Shown here: piece by piece, positions 1 to 8,381 of the stretch
How positions within the stretch are numbered: the first letter of the stretch is position 1
Layout of the letters: each line of letters starts with the position of its first letter
Source of the DNA: Pseudomonas sp. GOM7
GTDB taxonomy: Bacteria > Pseudomonadota > Gammaproteobacteria > Pseudomonadales > Pseudomonadaceae
NCBI RefSeq assembly: GCF_026723825.1
Contig: NZ_CP113519.1
Coordinates: 4,464,001 to 4,528,000 of the forward strand
Direction of reading: 5' to 3'
Length of the DNA: 64,000 bases
The notes under the pieces: model-generated
What the model was told of the DNA's origin: nothing
The model's input: the letters and a program-made list of their open reading frames with translations, nothing else
Databases searched by the model: none
Made by a program: the position numbers and the translations under genes

Positions 1-797
1 GGGCCTCGGTGATCGCCGAATGGAGCGGCGCGCTGATCGGCCTGTGGCTGACGCGCGCGGCGCTCGCCCGCTACCCCGGCCAGCTCGATCGGGCGGCGCT
101 ACGCCGCTGGCGCAACTGGCGCCCGTTGCTGGCGGTCAATCGCGACATTTTCATCCGCACCCTGGCCCTGCAACTGGTGTTCTTCCTCATCACCGTGCAG
201 GGCACGCGCCTGGGTGATGCCACGGTGGCCGCCAATGCCCTGTTGCTCAACGGCCTGACGCTGACCGCCTATGCCCTGGACGGCCTGGCGCATGCGGTGG
301 AGGCGCTATGCGGCCATGCCCTAGGGGCGCGCGACCGCCTTGCCCTGCGCCGCGCCCTACTGGTGGCCGGCGCCTGGTCGCTGCTGGCCAGCCTCGGCTT
401 CGCCCTGTTCTTCCTGCTCGGCGGGCAGATGTTCGTCAACCTGCTGACCAATATCGCCGAGGTGCGCGAGCTGGCCGCGCAATTTCTGCCGTACCTGGCC
501 GCGCTACCGCTGCTGGCGGTGTGGAGCTATCTGCTCGATGGCCTGTTCATCGGCGCCACCCGAGCCCGCGAGATGCGCAATGCCATGCTCGCCGCGCTGC
601 TGCTGGCATTACCGATCGCCCTGGCCCTGCACGGCCTGGGCAACCATGGCCTGTGGCTGGCCTTTCTCAGCTTCATGGGACTGCGCGCGTTGCTACTGGG
701 CGTCTATGCTTGGCAACTGAGCCGCCATGGCCAATGGTTCCCGCCTCGTAGCCCAGGAGAGACCGCCAATGCTCAGAGCCCAACTACCCGTCAATGA
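1..797 (+). CDS. MATE family efflux transporter (DinF-like), 5' end outside window
   Basis: The reading frame is already open at the window edge, so this is the C-terminal ~264 residues of a longer protein (MATE/DinF proteins are about 440-460 aa). It is almost entirely hydrophobic, with about seven membrane helices separated by short basic loops, and stretches such as LDGLAHAVEALCGHALGARDR and LDGLFIGATRAREMRNAM are typical of the second half of DinF-type MATE proteins. Such proteins export organic cations or drugs across the inner membrane using a Na+ or H+ gradient. The last codons overlap the start of the following diguanylate cyclase gene by 29 nt, so the two are probably co-transcribed. 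The substrate cannot be told from the sequence. Confidence 0.85.
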   Translation, partial: ASVIAEWSGALIGLWLTRAALARYPGQLDRAALRRWRNWRPLLAVNRDIFIRTLALQLVFFLITVQGTRLGDATVAANALLLNGLTLTAYALDGLAHAVEALCGHALGARDRLALRRALLVAGAWSLLASLGFALFFLLGGQMFVNLLTNIAEVRELAAQFLPYLAALPLLAVWSYLLDGLFIGATRAREMRNAMLAALLLALPIALALHGLGNHGLWLAFLSFMGLRALLLGVYAWQLSRHGQWFPPRSPGETANAQSPTTRQ

Positions 798-1797
798 GGT
801 CGAGCGTCAGCAGGCATTGGATCGCCTGGAACTGGTGGATACCCCTGCCGAGCCGTGCCTCGATGCGATCACCCGTCTGGCGCGCGAGCTGTTCGGCGTG
901 AAGACGGCGCTGGTCAGCCTGGTGGACAACGACCGCCAGTGGTTCAAGAGCCGCCAGGGGCTGGACATAGCCGAAACGCCGCGCAGCATCTCCTACTGCT
1001 CCTACGCCGTGCTCAAGGACAAGCCCTTGTTCATCGAGAACAGCGATAAAGATCCGCGCTTCGCCGGCAAGGAAATCGCCCTGAGCAACCCTGGGGCGCG
1101 CTTCTATGCCGGCTGGCCGCTGCACGATGGTGAAGGCTTGCCGCTCGGTACGCTCTGCCTGGCCGACCCGCAACCCAGGCGCCTCACGGCTCGGCAGAAG
1201 TGCCAACTCCGTGATCTGGCCTACCTGGCCGAGAGTTATCTCCACCTGCAGCACAACGCGCAGCAGGCGGACGAGCTGCGTGACGCGCTCGATCGTGAAC
1301 AGCGCAAGGCCATGCTCGACCCTCTGACCCAACTGTGGAATCGCGCCGGCCTGCTGCACTTTCTGCCCCTGCAGCGCGCCGCCACCGAGCGCAACGGTCT
1401 GCGCCTGGGGCTGATCTACTGCGACCTCGATCACTTCAAGCAGGTCAACGACCGCCATGGCCATGATGCGGGTGACCGGGTGCTGTGGGAAAGCGCCCGA
1501 CGCATGAGCGCTGCAGTGCGGCCGCAAGACGTGGTGACGCGCAATGGTGGCGAAGAGTTCGTCATTCTCACCCAGGTGCGCACACCGCAGGAGCTGCTGC
1601 AGATCGCCGAGCGCATCCGCCTGGCCATGGCCGAACAGCCCATCCCACTCGATGACACCGAACTACGCCAAACCGTCAGCCTCGGCTGCGCCCTGCTAGG
1701 CAGCGAGGAAGACAGCAACGACGCGCTCAAACGAGCCGACCAGGCGCTGTACCGAGCCAAGGACAGCGGACGCAATCGCAGTGAACTGGCCCCCTGA
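769..1797 (+). CDS. GAF-GGDEF diguanylate cyclase
   Basis: Predicted cytoplasmic enzyme making cyclic-di-GMP from two GTP. Residues ~25-165 form a GAF-like sensory domain (LFGVKTALVSLVDNDRQWF region) and residues ~180-340 a GGDEF domain. The active-site signature is GGEEF at residues 260-264, a competent variant, and an RxxD inhibitory I-site (RPQD, residues 251-254) lies exactly five residues upstream, so product feedback inhibition is expected. I chose ATG 769 because AGGAGA lies just upstream; an in-frame ATG at 727 has no such site. It overlaps the preceding MATE gene and has no EAL domain. The GAF ligand is unknown. Confidence 0.9.
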   Translation: MLRAQLPVNEVERQQALDRLELVDTPAEPCLDAITRLARELFGVKTALVSLVDNDRQWFKSRQGLDIAETPRSISYCSYAVLKDKPLFIENSDKDPRFAGKEIALSNPGARFYAGWPLHDGEGLPLGTLCLADPQPRRLTARQKCQLRDLAYLAESYLHLQHNAQQADELRDALDREQRKAMLDPLTQLWNRAGLLHFLPLQRAATERNGLRLGLIYCDLDHFKQVNDRHGHDAGDRVLWESARRMSAAVRPQDVVTRNGGEEFVILTQVRTPQELLQIAERIRLAMAEQPIPLDDTELRQTVSLGCALLGSEEDSNDALKRADQALYRAKDSGRNRSELAP

Positions 1798-1807
1798 CCC
1801 TCTGGAC

Positions 1808-2269
1808 ATGAACATGACCAACGCCTTCTTCGCCTACCTGCACTTCATCGCGATCTTCGCCCTGTTCGCCCTGCTCAGCATCGAGCACGTGCTGTTCAAG
1901 GCGCCGCTGGATCTGCTGCGCGCGCGTAGCCTGATGATCACCGACATCGCCTACGGCGTCTGTGCCAGCGTCGTGCTACTGACCGGCCTGGCGCGGGTAC
2001 TGTGGTTCGGCAAGGGTACGGCCTACTACCTGGGCAACGCCCTGTTCCATGCCAAGGTCGGGCTGTTCATCCTCGCTGCCCTGCTGTCGATCATGCCCAC
2101 CTATGTGTTCTTCAACTGGCGCAACGCCCTGCGGGCCGGCCAGGTGCCCGAGCCCAGCCCCCGGCAGATCACCCTGGTGACCTGGAGCATCCGCCTGGAG
2201 CTGCTGCTGTTGCTGGTCATCCCGCTGCTGGCCACATTGATGGCGCGTGGCTTTGGCGTGATGGGCTGA
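1808..2269 (+). CDS. DUF2214 family inner-membrane protein
   Basis: Small integral membrane protein of about 153 aa with four predicted transmembrane helices (start ~8-28, ~45-65, ~80-100, ~130-150). The sequence resembles the DUF2214 family, whose function is not established. An upstream GTG at 1781 would overlap the cyclase gene. ATG 1808, or the ATG at 1814, gives a more normal N-terminus running directly into the first helix. It is convergent with rhlE, whose stop lies six bases beyond. No catalytic motif is visible. Confidence 0.75.
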   Translation: MNMTNAFFAYLHFIAIFALFALLSIEHVLFKAPLDLLRARSLMITDIAYGVCASVVLLTGLARVLWFGKGTAYYLGNALFHAKVGLFILAALLSIMPTYVFFNWRNALRAGQVPEPSPRQITLVTWSIRLELLLLLVIPLLATLMARGFGVMG

Positions 2270-2275
2270 CAGCCT

Positions 2276-3622
2276 TCAGGCTTTCTTGCCGCCCTTGGGC
2301 TTGCCACCAAAACTCGGCACCTTGCGCACTGCCTTGGCTTTCGGCTTGGCGTCATCCTCCTCGAACCAGCGGCCCAGGTGGATATTGCCCTTGCCGGCGG
2401 GTTTGCCCGCGCCGGGAATCAGTTTCTGCTTGGGCTTCTTGGGTTTCTTCAGCACCTGGCCGTCGAGGGTGGTCTGCGGCACCCGGTGGTCGGGGATGAA
2501 GTCCGGCTCCTCGCGGCGCGGCAGTACCTGGCGGATCAGCCGTTCGATGGCGGCGAGCAATTCCACTTCATCGGCACACACCAGGGAAATGGCCTCCCCC
2601 GTGCTGCCGGCACGGCCGGTACGGCCGATGCGGTGCACGTAGTCTTCGGCGTTGATCGGCAGGTCGAGGTTGACCACCAGCGGCAGGTCGTCGATGTCCA
2701 GCCCGCGCGCGGCCACGTCGGTGGCCACCAGAATCTGCACCTCGCCGGCCTTGAAGCGCTCCAGAGCGCGCAGGCGGCTCGGCTGCGGCTTGTCGCCGTG
2801 GATCGAGTCGGCGGCCACGCCCATGGCCAGCAGCTCCTGTTCGAGCTGGTCGACGCCCTTGCGGGTCTTGGCGAATACCAGCACCTGGCCCCAGCGCTTT
2901 TGCCGCAAGAGGTGCAGGAACAGCTCGGATTTGCGCTTCTTGTCCACCGGAATCAGCCACTGCTTGACGCTCTTGGCCGCGGCGTTACGCGGGCTGACTT
3001 CCACCGACAGTGGGTCGCGCAGCAGCTCGCCAGCCATCTGCCGAATGGCGTCGGAGAAGGTGGCGGAAAACAGCAGGGTCTGGCGCTTTTTCGGCAGCGC
3101 GCTGAACAGCTCGTCCAGCTCGCGGGCGAAGCCCAGGTCGAGCATGCGGTCGGCCTCGTCCAGCACCAGGGTCTGCACCTGGGCGAACTTCACCGCATTC
3201 TGCCGGTACAGGTCGAGCAATCGCCCCGGCGTGGCCACCAGCACATCGACGCCCTTGCGCAGCTTCATCATCTGCGGGTTGATGCTGACCCCGCCATACA
3301 CCGCGTAGCTGCTCAGCGGCAGGTGCTGGCCGTAGCTCAGAAAGCTCTGCAGCACCTGCTCGGCCAGTTCGCGGGTTGGCGTCAGCACCAGTGCGCGCAC
3401 CGAGTTGCTCGCTACCTGCGGGCCTTCCAGGGTCAGGCGCTGCAACAGCGGCAGGGCGAAACCGGCGGTCTTGCCGGTGCCGGTCTGCGCGGCGGCCATC
3501 AGGTCGCGGCCCTTGAGCACGGCGGGAATGGCCTGGCTCTGCACCGGGGTCGGGGTCTGGTAGTCGAGCTCGACGAGGGTGCGCAGCAGCGGCTCGATCA
3601 AACCAAGGGAGGCGAAGGTCAT
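2276..3622 (-). CDS. rhlE: DEAD-box ATP-dependent RNA helicase, RhlE type
   Basis: 448-aa RNA helicase expected to remodel structured RNA in ribosome assembly or RNA decay. The helicase core shows the Q motif region (F..L.L...LL...TPVQ), Walker A AQTGTGKT (residues 45-52), PTREL, the DEAD box in VLDEADRMLDLGFA, SAT, and the C-terminal HRIGRTGRAG motif. After the core comes a ~60-residue lysine/proline-rich basic tail, typical of the RhlE group and probably RNA-binding. The gene ends convergently with the DUF2214 gene. Pseudomonas genomes carry several RhlE paralogues, so the exact orthologue is uncertain. Confidence 0.93.
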   Translation of the reverse strand: MTFASLGLIEPLLRTLVELDYQTPTPVQSQAIPAVLKGRDLMAAAQTGTGKTAGFALPLLQRLTLEGPQVASNSVRALVLTPTRELAEQVLQSFLSYGQHLPLSSYAVYGGVSINPQMMKLRKGVDVLVATPGRLLDLYRQNAVKFAQVQTLVLDEADRMLDLGFARELDELFSALPKKRQTLLFSATFSDAIRQMAGELLRDPLSVEVSPRNAAAKSVKQWLIPVDKKRKSELFLHLLRQKRWGQVLVFAKTRKGVDQLEQELLAMGVAADSIHGDKPQPSRLRALERFKAGEVQILVATDVAARGLDIDDLPLVVNLDLPINAEDYVHRIGRTGRAGSTGEAISLVCADEVELLAAIERLIRQVLPRREEPDFIPDHRVPQTTLDGQVLKKPKKPKQKLIPGAGKPAGKGNIHLGRWFEEDDAKPKAKAVRKVPSFGGKPKGGKKA

Positions 3623-3703
3623 GGGGCAACCGAATCGGAAAGGAAACAGGCGCGCAGTTTACCCGCGTCAGCCTTCCTGTAGGAGCCCGCTTGCAGACCC
3701 TAG

Positions 3704-3762
3704 GTAGCCCGGATGCAATCCGGGAAATCGGCAAGGCAATCCCCGGATTACATCCGGGCTAC
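3704..3762. repeat. Dispersed 21-bp inverted repeat (GTAGCCCGG family) with a REP half-site upstream
   Basis: Two 21-bp arms (3704-3724 and 3742-3762) are reverse complements with one mismatch, around a 17-nt loop. The same arm sequence occurs as a perfect pair at 49119-49177. A separate GTAGGAGCCCGCTTGC half-site at 3679-3694 resembles Pseudomonas REP elements. The TAG stop codon of the exonuclease gene (3759-3761, minus strand) lies inside the right arm, so the repeat supplies the end of that gene. Confidence 0.85.
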
Positions 3763-4358
3763 GCTGTGGCTAACAGCGCTCGCACCTTGGCGGCAGAAAG
3801 GTTCTGCAACTGGCACAGCAAGGCATGGTCGGCCTGGTGTCGGCCATAGCGCTCGCGCAGCAGGCCGAACAGGTGCAGGGTCAGGTTCGCCGCCATCTCG
3901 GCATCGGCCAGGGCGCGGTGGGCGCGGCCGGTGTCCGGCAGGCCGGCCCAGGCATTGAGGTTACCCAGCTTGTAGCTCGGCGCTTCCGGCAGCAGGCGCC
4001 GAGACAGCAGCAAGGAACAGGCGAAAGGCTGCGTGCGACGACGGCGCACCCGCGCCAGTTCGGCATCCCAGAATTTCTGATCGAAGGCGGCATTGTGCGC
4101 CAGCAGCGGCCGCTCGCCGATGAAGTCGGCCACTTCGTTCATCACTTGCTGCGCCGGCGGCGCGCTGCGCAGCATGGCATTGCTGATGCCGGTGAGCTGC
4201 TCGATGAAGGGGGGCACCCAGGAGCCACTGTTCATCAGGCTCTGATAGCGGTCGACGATACGCCCACCTTCGATGATGGCCACGCCGATCTCGGTAGCGC
4301 GCGCCTGGCTCGGCGACACGCCGGTGGTCTCGAAGTCGATGACGGCAATGGATTCCAC
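3759..4358 (-). CDS. DEDDh 3'-5' exonuclease (DnaQ/PolC epsilon-like)
   Basis: 199-aa DnaQ-fold nuclease. ExoI is seen as VIDFETTG near residues 6-13 (catalytic D and E), ExoII as LLAHNAAFD around residues 85-93 (third acidic residue), and ExoIII as HRALADAEMAANL near residue 145, with the His and Asp spacing of the DEDDh class. Such stand-alone proteins degrade DNA or RNA 3' ends; which substrate is used here cannot be read from sequence. It lies eight bases beyond the NYN gene on the same strand, so the two are likely co-transcribed. The stop codon is in the neighbouring palindromic repeat. Confidence 0.88.
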   Translation of the reverse strand: MESIAVIDFETTGVSPSQARATEIGVAIIEGGRIVDRYQSLMNSGSWVPPFIEQLTGISNAMLRSAPPAQQVMNEVADFIGERPLLAHNAAFDQKFWDAELARVRRRRTQPFACSLLLSRRLLPEAPSYKLGNLNAWAGLPDTGRAHRALADAEMAANLTLHLFGLLRERYGRHQADHALLCQLQNLSAAKVRALLATA

Positions 4359-4366
4359 GTAAAACC

Positions 4367-4846
4367 TCAGTTATTGCGTAACAACAGCTCACCCTCTATG
4401 GGCACGTACAAACTGGCGGCACGAATCAGCGACTGCGCCGTCAGCCCCGGCACGCCGAAGGCGATGGCTTCCACGCCACGGCTGCGCACGCGTTCGAGCA
4501 ACAGGTCGAAGTCGCCATCGCCCGAAGCCAGGACGATCTCGTCGACGCGCGCGGCGGCATCGAGCACGTCGATGGTGATGCCCACGTCCCAGTCGCCCTT
4601 GGCCGAGCCGTCGCTGCGCTGGATATAGGGCTTGAGCTTCACGGTGAAGCCGAGCTTGCGCAGGATCTGCTGGAACTGCTGCTGCTTGGCGTCGCCACGG
4701 TCGATGGCATAGGCATAGGCCTCGACTATCACACCACGGCGGCTGACTTCCGCCCACAGCACGCTGTAGTCGAAATGGCAGCCATACACCTGGCGCACCG
4801 TGTAATAGAGGTTCTGCACGTCGGCGAATACGGCGATCTTCTTCAC
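4367..4846 (-). CDS. NYN domain (LabA/DUF88-like) putative nuclease
   Basis: 159-aa single-domain protein of the NYN/PIN-like fold. The N-terminus VKKIAVFADVQNLYY carries the conserved Asp and Asn; a central KGDWDVGITIDVLD and a LASGDGDFDLLLERVRSRG motif supply the other acidic residues expected to hold Mg2+. NYN proteins are predicted ribonucleases acting in RNA processing. The reading frame extends further upstream, but GTG 4846 is preceded by AGAGGAG at proper spacing and begins exactly at the conserved domain, so that start is preferred. It probably forms a two-gene unit with the downstream exonuclease. Confidence 0.85.
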   Translation of the reverse strand: MKKIAVFADVQNLYYTVRQVYGCHFDYSVLWAEVSRRGVIVEAYAYAIDRGDAKQQQFQQILRKLGFTVKLKPYIQRSDGSAKGDWDVGITIDVLDAAARVDEIVLASGDGDFDLLLERVRSRGVEAIAFGVPGLTAQSLIRAASLYVPIEGELLLRNN

Positions 4847-5003
4847 CGGGACTCCTCTGGGGAAAATGAGTCGAGTCAGTATGCCAGAGCCTGATGGGGC
4901 TGGTCTGGTCATGTCACGCGCCCTATCCTTGCGCCATGCTCGATTGCCTCCCAGGAGTTCTCTTGAATCGCTTTGCCCCCTTCGCGCCACAGGTAGCCCA
5001 CCG

Positions 5004-5672
5004 ATGAATGCTCTGTCCGTGCTGAGCGACGCCTGGTTCTTCTTCAGCCGCAACCTGTTCAGCATTGCCCGCCTGTGCCTGCCACTGCTGCTGCTCGAGG
5101 CCATCTGCCAGGCCCTGCTCGCCGCGCAGCTCGGCGAGAACGCCAACCCGGCCTACGCCATCCTCCTCGGGGCGCTGTTCTACCCGCTGTATGCCGCACC
5201 GCTGATTCTCTTCCTGCATGCCCGTAGCCATGGCCAGCAGGCCGACCCGGGCCCATTGCTGGCGGCAGCCCTGCAGCTCTGGCCGCGCTTCGCACTGCTG
5301 GTTGGCTTGAGTACGCTGGCGATCATGCTCGGCCTATCGCTGTTCATCGTGCCGGGCATCTGGATCATGGTGCGCCTGGCCTTCGCCGAACTCTTCCTGG
5401 TGTTGCACCAGGCGCCACCGCTGCGTGCCTTGCAGAATAGCTTCGCGATGACCGAGGGGCGCTTCCTGCCAATATTCACCTGCCTGGCCTGCGTGCTGGT
5501 GCCACTCTGGCTGCTGAACTGGTGGACGCTGCCGGAGCGCACTGACAGCCTGCCTTGGGTGCTGCAACAAACGGCCAGCGGTTTCGCCCAACTGCTTGCC
5601 GTGGTAGTGGCCTTCCGCCTATTCATGCTGCTCGAACCCGAGCCGGCGGCAGAGCCGCGAGACAGCGACTAG
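5004..5672 (+). CDS. YciC-like (UPF0259) multi-pass membrane protein
   Basis: 222-aa hydrophobic protein with about six transmembrane segments. The N-terminal VLSDAWFFFSRNLFSIARL and the internal LSLFIVPGIWIMVRLAFAELFLVL are characteristic of the YciC/UPF0259 (glycerophosphoryl diester phosphodiesterase membrane-like) group of inner-membrane proteins. No catalytic residues can be identified and the function is unknown. I place the start at ATG 5004, where the conserved region begins, rather than at the upstream in-frame ATG at 4866. It is divergent from the NYN gene. Confidence 0.75.
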   Translation: MNALSVLSDAWFFFSRNLFSIARLCLPLLLLEAICQALLAAQLGENANPAYAILLGALFYPLYAAPLILFLHARSHGQQADPGPLLAAALQLWPRFALLVGLSTLAIMLGLSLFIVPGIWIMVRLAFAELFLVLHQAPPLRALQNSFAMTEGRFLPIFTCLACVLVPLWLLNWWTLPERTDSLPWVLQQTASGFAQLLAVVVAFRLFMLLEPEPAAEPRDSD

Positions 5673-5703
5673 GCTTGCACACTCGACACACGAGGACGCG
5701 ACC

Positions 5704-6108
5704 ATGAGTGACAGCAACCCCAGCATCCTGTCTCACGTTTCCATCGGCACCAACCAGTTCGAGGCGGCCAGCACCTTCTATGCCCAGGTACTGGCCACCC
5801 TGGGCTGCCGCGAGATCATGCGCCATCCCGGCGCCGTGGCCTTCGGCCGCGACTACCCGGAGTTCTGGGTGCAGACGCCCATCGACGGCCAGCCGGCGAC
5901 GCTCGGCAATGGCTGCCACTTCGGCTTCATCGCTCCGGACAAGGCTGCGGTGCATGCCTTTCACCAGGCGGCACTGGCAGCCGGTGGCAAGGACGAGGGC
6001 CAACCAGGGCCGCGCCCGGACTACGGCGCGCCCTACTACGGCTGTTTCGTGCGCGACCTCGACGGCCACAAGATCGAGGCGGCATTCTGGGATCAGAGCC
6101 TGGCTTAG
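5704..6108 (+). CDS. VOC family (glyoxalase/bleomycin-resistance-like) protein
   Basis: 134-aa single VOC domain with the paired beta-alpha-beta-beta-beta pattern: SHVSIGTNQFEAASTFYAQVLATLG at the start and DLDGHKIEAAFWD at the end. The candidate metal ligands are the first-strand His and the glutamate in KIEAAFW. VOC proteins of this size are dimeric metalloenzymes or binding proteins with widely differing substrates, so no reaction can be assigned. The gene follows the YciC-like gene by 31 nt on the same strand. Confidence 0.85.
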   Translation: MSDSNPSILSHVSIGTNQFEAASTFYAQVLATLGCREIMRHPGAVAFGRDYPEFWVQTPIDGQPATLGNGCHFGFIAPDKAAVHAFHQAALAAGGKDEGQPGPRPDYGAPYYGCFVRDLDGHKIEAAFWDQSLA

Positions 6109-6227
6109 GGCACTCCGGGGCCTCGCCGGCCCGCTAACGCTGCGCCGCACGCGTGCCCCAGCCGTCGGCAAGCATGCTGTCGAGCGCCGCCTGTAGCTGC
6201 TCCAGGTGCGTCAGCCGCCAGGACTCA

Positions 6228-7073
6228 TCAAAACCGCTGCGAACGTGCCGGTTTGAGCCCGGACAGGCGCGGCAGCAGCGCCCGCTCGAACAGGCGCGGG
6301 AAGAAACGCGCAAGAATCCGCGCGCGCCAGTCGACGTTGGACAGCACCAGCAGACGCCGGCGCTTGAGCGCGCCCCGGTAGATGGCTTCGGCCACGTCCC
6401 TCGGCGAGGCCACCTTGCCCATGGCCAATGGCGGTTGCGCGGCCACCGAGCCGTCGCCCACCAGGGCGTTCTTGCGCAGGTCGGTGGCGGTGAAACCGGG
6501 GCACACCAGCATGACGTTGACTCCCGAGCCCTTGAGCTCGTAGCGCAGGGTCTCGAAGAGGCCATGCAGCGCATGCTTGCTGGCGTTGTAGGCGCTGCGA
6601 TAGAGCAGCGGGGCGATGCCCGACAGAGAACTGAGCACGATGATCTGGCCGCCACGTGCGATCAGGCTGGGCAGCGCCGCCTGGGTGCAGTGCAGGGCGC
6701 CGAAGTAGTTCACCGCCATGACCCGCTGGAATACCGCCAGGCTGGTATCGGCGAAGGTACTGCGGTGGGTGACGCCGGCATTGTTGATCAGCACGTCGAT
6801 GCCGCCGAAGTGCTCGACCGCCAGCGCCATGGCCCGCTGCACCGCGTCGGCGTCGGCCACGTCGCAGAGCAGGCCGAGGGCTTCGACGTTGTGGTGGTCG
6901 GCCAGGTGCTGCACCAGGCTGTCCAGCGCCGCCTGATCCAGGTCGAGAATCACCAACCGCGCCCAGGCCTGGGCCATGCGTAAGGCCAACGCCCGGCCGA
7001 TCCCGGCACAGCCACCGCTGATCACCACCACCTTGCGCTCGAATACCTTGTTGGTAAATACCTTGCGATGCAT
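6228..7073 (-). CDS. Short-chain dehydrogenase/reductase (SDR) family oxidoreductase
   Basis: 281-aa classical SDR. The nucleotide-binding motif is VVVISGGCAGIGRALA (TGxxxGxG variant, residues ~13-28), followed by NNAG, the catalytic Ser in LSSLSG and YxxxK in YRSAYNASKHAL. An Asp after the second strand (VILDLDQAALD) suggests a preference for NAD(H). ATG 7073 is chosen because AGGAGA lies seven bases upstream; the frame is open for 16 further codons. The stop is a double TGATGA. Just after it another frame stays open for 32 charged, helix-like residues, so a recent frameshift at the extreme C-terminus is possible. Substrate unknown. Confidence 0.88.
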   Translation of the reverse strand: MHRKVFTNKVFERKVVVISGGCAGIGRALALRMAQAWARLVILDLDQAALDSLVQHLADHHNVEALGLLCDVADADAVQRAMALAVEHFGGIDVLINNAGVTHRSTFADTSLAVFQRVMAVNYFGALHCTQAALPSLIARGGQIIVLSSLSGIAPLLYRSAYNASKHALHGLFETLRYELKGSGVNVMLVCPGFTATDLRKNALVGDGSVAAQPPLAMGKVASPRDVAEAIYRGALKRRRLLVLSNVDWRARILARFFPRLFERALLPRLSGLKPARSQRF

Positions 7074-7196
7074 GAGCGTTCTCCTGTCCTCGATTCTTTC
7101 TAGCACCCCGGCATGCTGCACACCACCCTTGCCTGGGCGTTACCGGCGCAGTCGGTTATCCTGCCCCGCTCCTGAAAGCCGATCGCCGTCACCGCC

Positions 7197-8288
7197 ATGC
7201 CTCTCCCTCGCCTCGTTCGCCTGCTCGCACTGGCCCTGGTGCTACTGCTCGGCGGCCTGTGCGCGCTGATCTACGCCCTGACTTGGCAACCCCAGGCGCG
7301 CGAGCCGGCAGCGACCGCCTGCAACGGCCAGGTGCCAACACTGCAACCGGGCCAGGCGCTCAAGGTGATGACCTGGAACGTGCAGTATCTGGCCGGTAAG
7401 CGCCACGTATTCTGGTATGACCTGCCCGATGGCGATGGCCCCGACGAACGCCCCAGCGCTGCCGACCTGGCCACCAACCTCGACGAGGTGGTGCGCATCC
7501 TGCGCGAGGAGAAACCGGATCTGGTGCTGCTGCAGGAACTGCACGACGGCGCTCGGGCCACCGACTACCAGGATCAGCTCGCGCTGCTGCAAGAACGCCT
7601 GAGCGACCTCTACCCCTGCGCCAGCCAGGCCTTCTACTGGAAGGCCGGTTTCGTCCCGCACCCGCGCATCCTCGGCAGCGTCGGCATGAAGCTCGGCACC
7701 CTGAGTCGCTTCCAGATCGCCCGTGCCGAACGCCTGCAACTGCCGGAAATGCCCAGCGACCCGATCAGCCGCCTGTTCCAGCTCAAACGCGCACTGCTGC
7801 TCAGCTACCTGCCGATCCGTGGCGGCGGCGAGCTGGTGGCCATCAACACCCATTTCGATGCCTTCGCCCAAGGCGATGACACCATGCAGCGCCAGGTGGC
7901 GATGACCGATACGCTGTTGCAGCAGCTAAAGAAAGATGACCTGCCCTGGATACTGGGCGGCGACCTCAACCTGCTGCCGCCTGGCCAGTTCCAGCATCTG
8001 CCGCCCGCGCAGCGTGGCTGGTACGCCGCCGACAGCGAACTGCTGGCCCTTGCCAGTCGCTACCCGATGATCCCCAGCCTGTCTCAGGCCAACGGCGCCG
8101 AACAGGCGCAGTGGTACACCCACTTCCCCAACGACCCCGCCGCCAGCGGCCCGGATCGCACCCTCGACTACCTGTTCTACAGCCAGCGCCTGACGCCCTT
8201 CAGCAGCCAGGTACGACAGCACGATACGCAGCGCATCTCCGACCATCTGCCGGTCATCGGGCGCTTCTTCCTGCCGCATCAGGAGTAG
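7197..8288 (+). CDS. Endonuclease/exonuclease/phosphatase (EEP) family protein, membrane-anchored or exported
   Basis: 363 aa. An N-terminal hydrophobic stretch (residues ~8-27) is a signal anchor or signal peptide, and the rest is an EEP (DNase I-like) domain: KVMTWNVQYL, the catalytic Glu in VLLQELHDG, NTHFDAF, GGDLNLLP and the terminal ISDHLPVIGRF. This metal-dependent fold hydrolyses phosphodiester or phosphomonoester bonds in DNA, phosphoinositides or sphingomyelin. With an exported N-terminus, a periplasmic or surface substrate is likely. It is transcribed divergently from the SDR gene with about 120 bp between them. Confidence 0.85.
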   Translation: MPLPRLVRLLALALVLLLGGLCALIYALTWQPQAREPAATACNGQVPTLQPGQALKVMTWNVQYLAGKRHVFWYDLPDGDGPDERPSAADLATNLDEVVRILREEKPDLVLLQELHDGARATDYQDQLALLQERLSDLYPCASQAFYWKAGFVPHPRILGSVGMKLGTLSRFQIARAERLQLPEMPSDPISRLFQLKRALLLSYLPIRGGGELVAINTHFDAFAQGDDTMQRQVAMTDTLLQQLKKDDLPWILGGDLNLLPPGQFQHLPPAQRGWYAADSELLALASRYPMIPSLSQANGAEQAQWYTHFPNDPAASGPDRTLDYLFYSQRLTPFSSQVRQHDTQRISDHLPVIGRFFLPHQE

Positions 8289-8381
8289 GCACGGCAGGCT
8301 GGACAGGCCGCCACGACTTCTCCATTCTCAGCTTCAGTACCACCTCTCCAATGACAAGACGGCCAAGAGCCGCGACTCTGG

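Noticed and set aside
2378..3682. Long plus-strand open frame (434 codons) opposite rhlE
   Set aside because: Low-complexity His/Gln/Arg-rich translation typical of antisense frames in GC-rich genes; rhlE on the minus strand has every helicase motif.
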